From: Dietzia cinnamea NBRC 102147
Lineage (GTDB): Bacteria > Actinomycetota > Actinomycetes > Mycobacteriales > Mycobacteriaceae
NCBI RefSeq assembly: GCF_001571065.1
Contig: NZ_BCSW01000007.1
Location: 43,010 to 107,009 of the forward strand
Reading direction: 5' to 3'
Length of the DNA: 64,000 nucleotides
This document shows, piece by piece, positions 58,486 to 64,000 of this stretch (the first letter of the stretch is position 1; every line of letters begins with the position of its first letter). The position numbers and the translations under genes were made by a program. The notes under the pieces are model-generated. The model was given only the letters and a program-made list of their open reading frames with translations. It was not told the origin of the DNA and searched no databases.

Positions 58486-59493
58486 TCAGACCTCCTTGGT
58501 GCCGGGGGCGGTAGAGCCGGGGGCGGCGGACCCGGTGGCGGCCGCGTCGGCGGACGTGCCGGGGCCCGGATCGACCGCGGCACCGACCCCGGCCACGGCC
58601 CGCTCGTTGGCCGCGACCGGGGTGGTCGGCTTGCGCCCGAACCGGCCACCCACGGACTTCCAGCGAGGCAGCAGCAGCGCGATGACCACGAGCAGGGCGG
58701 TGATGGCCTTCATGTCATTGGGGTTCAGGCCCACCTCGAGCGCCGCGAAGATGATGAGGCGGTAGAGGATCGCACCCACGACTACGGCGAACACGGCCAG
58801 CCACAGGCGACGCTGGCCGAGGATCGCCTGACCCAGGATGACCGACGCCAGGCCGACGAGGATGAGGCCGATGCCCATCGAGATATCGGCGAAGCCCGAG
58901 TACTGCGCGATGAGCGCGCCGCACATGCCCACGAACCCGTTGGACAGGGCCAGCGTGAGGGTCTTGGTGAAGTCGGTGGAGACGCCGAAGGAGGCGATCA
59001 TCGGGCCGTTGTCACCGGTCGCCCGGATGGACAGGCCGAGGTCGGTGGTGAGGAACCACAACACGACCAGGCCGAGCAGGATGACGGCCACCGCGAGGAC
59101 GGCGACGCCGCCCCAGGTGCCGAGGATGCCGGCCTCACGCAGCGGCGTGAACGCCGTGTCCTGCCGCAGCAGCGGGACGTTGGCCCCGTCCATGATCCGC
59201 AGGTTGACGGACCACAGGGCGATCATGGTGAGGATGCCGGCGAGTAGTCCGTCGATCCGACCCTTGGTGTGCAGCAGGCCGGTGACCGTGCCGGCCAGGA
59301 ACCCGGTGCCGAAGCCCGCGAGGGTCGCGAGCACCGGGTTCCAGCCGGCGAGGAGCCCCATCGCCGCGGTGGCGGCGCCGGTGGTGAAACTGCCGTCGAC
59401 GGTGAGGTCGGGGAAGTTGAGGACGCGGAAGGTCAGGAAGACCCCCAACGCCATGACCCCGTAGATGAGGCCTACCTCGACGGCCCCGATCAC
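58486..59493 (-). CDS. ABC transporter permease (TrpY-like, branched-chain type fold)
   Basis: The 335-residue protein has about eight to nine hydrophobic helices: AVEVGLIYGVMALGVFLTFR at the start, NFPDLTVDGSFTTGAATAAM, LSNGFVGMCGALIAQYSG and MGIGLILVGLASVILGQAIL. This matches BPD_transp_2 permeases partnered with ABC_sub_bind lipoproteins. The last 60 residues are a cytoplasmic Ala-Pro-rich tail, longer than usual. It starts four bases inside the binding-protein gene. Confidence 0.9.
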   Translation of the reverse strand: MIGAVEVGLIYGVMALGVFLTFRVLNFPDLTVDGSFTTGAATAAMGLLAGWNPVLATLAGFGTGFLAGTVTGLLHTKGRIDGLLAGILTMIALWSVNLRIMDGANVPLLRQDTAFTPLREAGILGTWGGVAVLAVAVILLGLVVLWFLTTDLGLSIRATGDNGPMIASFGVSTDFTKTLTLALSNGFVGMCGALIAQYSGFADISMGIGLILVGLASVILGQAILGQRRLWLAVFAVVVGAILYRLIIFAALEVGLNPNDMKAITALLVVIALLLPRWKSVGGRFGRKPTTPVAANERAVAGVGAAVDPGPGTSADAAATGSAAPGSTAPGTKEV

Positions 59494-60470
59494 TTGCGAT
59501 CAGCCTCGGCGAGGATGTCCTCGGGGATGGTCACGCCCTGACGCTCGGCCGCGGCCTCGTTGACCACGTAGGTGAACTCGGTCGCGGTCTCGACCGGCAT
59601 CGTGGCCGGGTCCTCGCCGTCGCGCAGGATGCGCAGCGCCATCTCACCGGTCTGGCGGCCCAGCTCGGTGTAGTCGATGCCCAGGGTGGCGACGGCGCCG
59701 CCCTCGACGGTGCCCTCCTCCGCGGCGATCACCGGGATCTGCTTGTCCTCGGCGACCTGGACGAGCGAGGCGATGCCGGCCACGACCATGTTGTCGGTCG
59801 GCACGTAGATCGCGTCGACGTCACCGAGCGCCTCGACGGCCTGCTGGATCTCGTTGACGGTGGTGACGGTCTGGGTGACGATCTCCAGCCCCAGCGGACC
59901 GGCGGCCTCCTCGGCCTGGTCCACCTGGACCTGCGAGTTGACCTCGCCGGAGGCGTACACGACGCCGACACGCTCGGCGTCCGGGACGAGCTGCTTGAGC
60001 AGCTCGAGCTGCTCTTCGATGGGAGCGGCGTCCGAGGTGCCGGTGACGTTGGAGCCCGGCTCCTCCATCGAGTCGACCAGCTCGGCCGAGACCGGGTCGG
60101 TGACCGCGGTGAACAGCAGCGGGATGTTGATGATGTTCTGGGCCATCGCCTGCGCGGCCGGAGTGGCCACCGCGAGGGTGAGGTCCAGGTCGTCGGCGGC
60201 GAACTGCTGGGCGATGGTCAGCGCGGTGGCCTGCTCGCCGTTGGCGTTCTGCTCGTCGAACTCGACCTCGACGCCGGCCTCGGAGAATGCCTCCTTGAAC
60301 CCGGCCGTGGCCGAGTCCAGAGCCGGGTGCTGGACGAGCTGGTTGATGCCGATGCGGTAGGACTCGCCACCATCGCCGGAGGCGTCGTCACCGCCGCCCG
60401 AGCAACCTGCGAGGACGAGAGCCGAGGTGGCGACCAGTCCGGTGAACAGCTTCGCGCGTGTGAATGCCAT
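59490..60470 (-). CDS. ABC transporter substrate-binding lipoprotein (TrpX-like, ABC_sub_bind)
   Basis: The 326-residue lipoprotein has a signal with lipobox LVLAGC (Cys23), then YRIGINQLVQHPALDSATAG, GEQATALTIAQQFAADDLDL, LLFTAVTDPVSAELVDSME, VGVVYASGEVNSQVQVDQAE and ALGDVDAIYVPTDNMVVAGI. These are the standard blocks of the ABC_sub_bind family. Some members bind tryptophan or related aromatic compounds; no ligand can be inferred from sequence. I chose ATG at 60470; the frame upstream is a shadow. It leads the operon. Confidence 0.92.
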   Translation of the reverse strand: MAFTRAKLFTGLVATSALVLAGCSGGGDDASGDGGESYRIGINQLVQHPALDSATAGFKEAFSEAGVEVEFDEQNANGEQATALTIAQQFAADDLDLTLAVATPAAQAMAQNIINIPLLFTAVTDPVSAELVDSMEEPGSNVTGTSDAAPIEEQLELLKQLVPDAERVGVVYASGEVNSQVQVDQAEEAAGPLGLEIVTQTVTTVNEIQQAVEALGDVDAIYVPTDNMVVAGIASLVQVAEDKQIPVIAAEEGTVEGGAVATLGIDYTELGRQTGEMALRILRDGEDPATMPVETATEFTYVVNEAAAERQGVTIPEDILAEADRK

Positions 60471-60586
60471 GTGCCATGCCTTGTCTGTGCCGTCTGGGCC
60501 TCCCGGGTGGGTACGCGAGGGGCCGGATGCGTGAACGGTGCTGGCACATGAGGGTACCGGGTCGCCCCGACACGATGAGCCCGGAC

Positions 60587-61390
60587 TCACCTGACGGGCT
60601 GCGGGCCCTCCTCCGACTCGGCCAGTTCGCGCTTCCAGGTGCGGAAGCCCTCCTCGGTCCGGCCGCGCCGCCAGTAACCGGAGATCGACGCCCGGGCGGC
60701 GGGCACGCCGCGCTCGCGTCGCAGGTACGGCCGCAGGTGCTTCATGACCGTCTCGGCCTCGCCGTGGACGAAGACCTGCACGTCGCCGCCCGGCCACGGC
60801 AGGTCACGCACCGCGCCGACCAGCGGAGCGTCGCCGTCGATCAGCCCCGGGCCGGCGTCCGTCGAGGGGGTCCCGCGGTGGATCCAGGTGACCTCCACAC
60901 CCGCCGGCGCGACGAGGTCGACCTCGTCGTCGTCGCCCCCGACCTCCAGGAACACCGCGCCCACGGCGTCCTCCGGCAGCGACTCCAACGCCGCGGCGAC
61001 GGCCGGCACCGCCGTCTCGTCCCCGGCCAACAGGTGGAAGTCGGCCTCCGGGTCCGGACGGTAGCCGCCGCCCGGGCCGCGCAGCGCGACCTGCGTGCCC
61101 GGGGTGACCGAGCACGCCCACGGGCCGGCCACTCCGGCGTCACCATGAACGACGAAATCGATCCAGACCTCCCGCGCGACCGGGTCGCATCGCCGCACGG
61201 TGTACGTCCGCACGACCGTCTCGCCGGCGTGGGGAAGCTCGATCTTGACGTAGCTGTCCGTGTCCGCGCGGGCGGCGAACGAATCGAAGCCCTCGCCACC
61301 CAGGATCACCCGGACCAGGTGGGCGGTCACCGTCTCGGTGCGCAACACCGTCAGGACGATCGGGGCGGGGGGCTGGCGATCGCGGGCCAC
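60587..61390 (-). CDS. siderophore-interacting protein (FAD-dependent ferric-siderophore reductase)
   Basis: The 267-residue protein has the SIP fold: an FAD-binding beta barrel with VVRTYTVRRCD and GPGGGYRP, and an NADPH domain with HLLAGDETAVPAVAAALESL, a frequently conserved GDETALPA block. The C-terminal helix with SGYWRRGRTEEGFRTWKREL is typical. It reduces ferric siderophores to free iron in the cytoplasm. It starts with GTG at 61390 and has an iron-box-like sequence 22 to 38 bases upstream. It is separated by 116 bases from the ABC operon on the same strand. Confidence 0.93.
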   Translation of the reverse strand: MARDRQPPAPIVLTVLRTETVTAHLVRVILGGEGFDSFAARADTDSYVKIELPHAGETVVRTYTVRRCDPVAREVWIDFVVHGDAGVAGPWACSVTPGTQVALRGPGGGYRPDPEADFHLLAGDETAVPAVAAALESLPEDAVGAVFLEVGGDDDEVDLVAPAGVEVTWIHRGTPSTDAGPGLIDGDAPLVGAVRDLPWPGGDVQVFVHGEAETVMKHLRPYLRRERGVPAARASISGYWRRGRTEEGFRTWKRELAESEEGPQPVR

Positions 61391-61411
61391 TCGTACTCCT
61401 TCGGCAGGGGG

Positions 61412-61428
61412 TTAGGTAACCCTATCCT
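61412..61428 (-). promoter_or_regulatory. DtxR/IdeR iron-box-like site upstream of the SIP gene
   Basis: TTAGGTAACCCTATCC-like sequence (61412-61427) on the plus strand matches the two half-sites TTAGG and CTAACC-like of the DtxR/IdeR box, with about 11 of 15 core positions agreeing when read on the minus strand. It ends about 20 bases before the SIP start and would block transcription when iron is sufficient. The match is imperfect. Confidence 0.55.
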
Positions 61429-61489
61429 CCCGGAGAGTCGCCCCCCGCGGCCGGGGACGACCGCGCGGGGTGTCGTCCGCCACACAACC

Positions 61490-61525
61490 TTGCACAGACT
61501 GTGCAATCGTGCAGAGTCCGTGCAA
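61490..61525. promoter_or_regulatory. palindromic operators upstream of the MMPL gene
   Basis: TTGCACA (61490-61496), spacer GAC, TGTGCAA (61500-61506) is a perfect 17-base dyad. A second imperfect copy, GTGCAGAGTCCGTGCAA (61509-61525), follows with the same outer half-sites. The pair lies 49 to 84 bases before the MMPL start, as expected for a TetR-type repressor of a drug or lipid exporter. The regulator gene is not in the window. Confidence 0.7.
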
Positions 61526-61573
61526 AACTGCGAGGGTTCGCGAGTTGCACCCACGCCCCGAGGAGCCAAGCGC

Positions 61574-64000
61574 ATGGCGTCATTTCTCTACCGCATCGGC
61601 CGGTCGGCCTACCTGCACAGGTGGCGGTTCATCGTCGCGTGGCTGCTCATCATCGCGGGCATGGGCACGGCCGCCGCCACCCTGTCGCAGCAGACCACCA
61701 GCAGCTTCGAGATCCCCGGCCTCGAGTCGATCGAGACGCAGGAGGCGATCCAGGAGCGGTTCCCGGGTTCGCCCAGCCAGCTCGACGCGCCGACGGGCAC
61801 CGTCGTCATCCGGGCACCCGAGGGCAGCACCCTCACCGATCCGGCCGTCGCGGAGGACGTCGACGCCTTCCTCGCCGAGGTGCGGGAACTGGACTTCCTC
61901 ACCGGCACCGAGGCGATCGTCAGCCCGGTGATGGCCGCCGAGGGCATGCGTCAGCAGATGACCGAGGCCAAGGCCGCGCAGGGCATCCCGCAGGAGCAGA
62001 TCGACGCCGACCTCGCCGCGCTCAGCCCGCTGAGCGAGGACGGGACGACCGGCACGCTCCAGGTGCAGTTCGACGCCGAGACCACGATGAACGTCGAGGC
62101 CGAGGACCGCGAGGCCTTCGCCGACCTCGTCGCGGAGCATCAGGACGGCCTGACGATCGCCTACTCGGGTAACGCGTTCCAGACCTCCGAGATCAGCGCG
62201 ACCGGCGAGATCATCGGTATCGCCGTGGCCGCCGTCATCCTCACCATCACGTTCGGCTCGCTCATCGCGGCGGGCCTGCCCCTGCTCGTCGGCGTGGTGG
62301 GTGTGGGCATCGGCATCGCCGGCATCTTCGCCGCCACCTCCTTCACGGACACGATCAGCAACTTCACGCCGACCCTGGCGTCGATGATCGGCCTCGCCGT
62401 GGGCATCGACTACGCCCTGTTCATCGTCTCGCGCTTCCGCACCGAGCTCGTCAAACACATCGGCGGCAACGACCTCGAGCCCAGGGAGCTGGCGCAGCAA
62501 CTCAAGACCATCCCGTTCCGCGAGCGCGCCCACCTCGCCGGGCTCGCGGTGGGCAAGGCCGGTTCCGCCGTGGTGTTCGCCGGCCTGACCGTGCTCATCG
62601 CGCTCGCCGCGCTGTCGATCATCAACATCCCGTTCCTCACGGCGATGGCGCTGTCCGCCGCCGCGACCGTCGCGATCGCCGTCTTCGTCGCGATCACCCT
62701 GCTGCCGGCCGTCCTCGGCGCCGTCGGCACCAAGGTCTTCGGCGCCCGCGTCCCGGTCGTCAAGGCGCCGGACCCGGAGGACGAGAAGCCGACGATGGGC
62801 CTGACCTGGGTCCGCCGCGTTCGCAAGCACCCGATCCTGCACGCCGTGGTCGCCGTGGTGCTCCTGGGCCTGCTCGCGATCCCGGCCGCGCAGCTGCGGC
62901 TCGCCATGCCGTCCGACGGCACGATGTCGCCCGGCACCCCCAACCGCACCGCGTACGACCTCACGGCCGAGGCGTTCGGCCCCGGCCGCAACGCGCCGAT
63001 GATCGCCCTCGTCGACACCCTCGAGGTCCCGGCGGAGGAGCGTCCGGCCGCGTGGGCCACCGCGGTCGAGGACATCCAGGCGGTGGACGGCGTCCGCAAC
63101 GCGCAGATCATCGAGTCCAACGAGGCCGGCGACGCCGCTCAGGTGCTCATCACGCCCGAGTACGGGGCGACAGACGAGCAGGCCGCCACGGTGCTGGACA
63201 GCATCCGCGCGGGCATCGGCGAGTTCGAGGAGCAGACCGGCGGCACCTACTCCGTCACCGGCGTCACCCCGATCTACGAGGACATCTCCGAGCGACTGTC
63301 CGAGGTGCTCCTGCCGTACGTCGGCATCGTCCTGGCGCTGGCGTTCATCCTGCTCATGCTGGTGTTCCGCTCCATCTGGGTGCCGCTCATCGCGGCGCTG
63401 GGCTTCGGCCTGTCGGTGGCCGCCACCTTCGGCCTCACCGTCGCGCTGTGGCAGGAGGGCTGGGGCGGCATCGTCTCCGACCCGCAGCCGATCATCAGCT
63501 TCCTGCCGATCATCCTCATCGGCATCGTGTTCGGCCTCGCGATGGACTACCAGGTCTTCCTCGTCACCCGCATGCGCGAGGGCTGGGTCCACGGCAAGAC
63601 CGCGCAGAACGCCGTGTCCAACGGCTTCAAGCACGGTGCGCGCGTGGTCACCGCGGCCGCGCTCATCATGACCAGCGTGTTCGCCGCGTTCATGACGATC
63701 GACGAGCAGTTCATCAAGGTGATGGGCTTCGCGCTGGCCGTGGCCGTGCTGTTCGACGCCTTCGTCGTCCGAATGACGATCATCCCCGCGGTGATGTTCC
63801 TGCTCGGGGAGAACGCGTGGAAGATCCCGCGCTGGCTCGACCGGATCCTGCCCTCGGTGGACGTCGAGGGGTCGGCTTTGGAGGACGTCGGCGCGGACGG
63901 TCCCCGCGGAGCCGGGGACCGCGCGGGATCCGGTGACGACGACGAGGTGGTCCACGCCGACGCGGTGGCCGCGGGCCGGTCCACGAGGTCCGATGCCTAG
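61574..64000 (+). CDS. MMPL family RND transporter
   Basis: The 808-residue protein has the MMPL layout: a first membrane helix (WRFIVAWLLIIAGMGTAAAT), an extracytoplasmic loop of about 150 residues, five to six helices including ASMIGLAVGIDYALFIVSRF with the proton-relay DY, a second large loop, and a matching C-terminal half (IGIVFGLAMDYQVFLVTRMR). Such proteins export lipids, siderophores or drugs in mycolic-acid bacteria. The final 35 residues are acidic and Gly-Asp-rich. The TAG stop is the last codon of the window. ATG at 61574 follows GGAG at a good distance. Confidence 0.93.
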   Translation: MASFLYRIGRSAYLHRWRFIVAWLLIIAGMGTAAATLSQQTTSSFEIPGLESIETQEAIQERFPGSPSQLDAPTGTVVIRAPEGSTLTDPAVAEDVDAFLAEVRELDFLTGTEAIVSPVMAAEGMRQQMTEAKAAQGIPQEQIDADLAALSPLSEDGTTGTLQVQFDAETTMNVEAEDREAFADLVAEHQDGLTIAYSGNAFQTSEISATGEIIGIAVAAVILTITFGSLIAAGLPLLVGVVGVGIGIAGIFAATSFTDTISNFTPTLASMIGLAVGIDYALFIVSRFRTELVKHIGGNDLEPRELAQQLKTIPFRERAHLAGLAVGKAGSAVVFAGLTVLIALAALSIINIPFLTAMALSAAATVAIAVFVAITLLPAVLGAVGTKVFGARVPVVKAPDPEDEKPTMGLTWVRRVRKHPILHAVVAVVLLGLLAIPAAQLRLAMPSDGTMSPGTPNRTAYDLTAEAFGPGRNAPMIALVDTLEVPAEERPAAWATAVEDIQAVDGVRNAQIIESNEAGDAAQVLITPEYGATDEQAATVLDSIRAGIGEFEEQTGGTYSVTGVTPIYEDISERLSEVLLPYVGIVLALAFILLMLVFRSIWVPLIAALGFGLSVAATFGLTVALWQEGWGGIVSDPQPIISFLPIILIGIVFGLAMDYQVFLVTRMREGWVHGKTAQNAVSNGFKHGARVVTAAALIMTSVFAAFMTIDEQFIKVMGFALAVAVLFDAFVVRMTIIPAVMFLLGENAWKIPRWLDRILPSVDVEGSALEDVGADGPRGAGDRAGSGDDDEVVHADAVAAGRSTRSDA

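Noticed and set aside
60464..61573. An open frame that would extend the MMPL protein by about 370 residues
   Set aside because: It is antisense to the siderophore-interacting protein gene, has no family similarity, and a good ATG with ribosome binding site exists at 61574.

Overview
The window comes from a very GC-rich (about 70 percent) Gram-positive genome with GTG starts, AGGAGG-type ribosome binding sites and many 1- to 8-base gene overlaps. An antigen-85-like mycolyltransferase with a signal peptide (34519-35787), a secreted Rpf-type transglycosylase (31379-31720), a large MMPL exporter (61574-64000) and a broken lysin-B-like esterase point to a mycolic-acid actinobacterium (Mycobacteriales). 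Dietzia or a close relative is my best guess; the genus is inference.

Layout. 1-1722: end of a cobalamin operon (cobN tail, cobF, cobA). 1723-2940: a palindromic repeat, then a solitary HEPN-type Abi gene whose leader can fold into a compact multi-stem RNA. 3053-7003: an ABC importer (binding lipoprotein, permease, ATPase) plus an FhuF-like Fe-S protein, all behind a cobalamin riboswitch, so B12 or another corrinoid is the likely cargo. 7125-8890: beta-carbonic anhydrase and an old-yellow-enzyme reductase. 9049-15132: the fructose PTS, with ptsI divergent from fruR-fruK-fruA-ptsH. 15306-21712: a DapA-family enzyme, SelO, a frameshifted lysin-B-like gene, a ferredoxin-NADP reductase with N-terminal ferredoxin, and an AurF-like diiron protein. 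21878-26042: an AraC-TetR regulator pair divergent from a Baeyer-Villiger-type monooxygenase and a short-chain dehydrogenase. 26124-29880: a ferric-type ABC importer. 30006-37186: SRPBCC protein, a repeat-dense intergenic block, DUF2945 protein, Rpf, MFS exporter, DHFR-fold protein, peroxidase, mycolyltransferase and aminotransferase.

37283-49919: a MocR regulator facing the aminotransferase, a FAD-Rieske oxidoreductase coupled to a Crp/Fnr regulator, a cupin, a P-type metal ATPase with a separate HMA chaperone, a methyltransferase, glutaminase-STAS, patatin, a decayed nitroreductase relic, an esterase, and two divergent DNA-repair genes. 49939-57565: a glycan locus of six glycosyltransferases and a WcbI-like protein, mostly joined by 4-base overlaps. 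57692-64000: an ABC importer of the tryptophan-type family, a siderophore-interacting reductase behind an iron-box-like site, and an MMPL exporter behind palindromic operators.

Three points stand out beyond ordinary annotation. The Abi gene and its structured leader look like a compact RNA-linked phage-defence unit. A family of about 60-bp hairpins occurs three times, each time between converging genes, and two copies carry the same loop in opposite orientation. The intergenic block 30471-30895 packs two long palindromes and two tandem repeats. No tRNA, rRNA, CRISPR array or insertion sequence was recognised.
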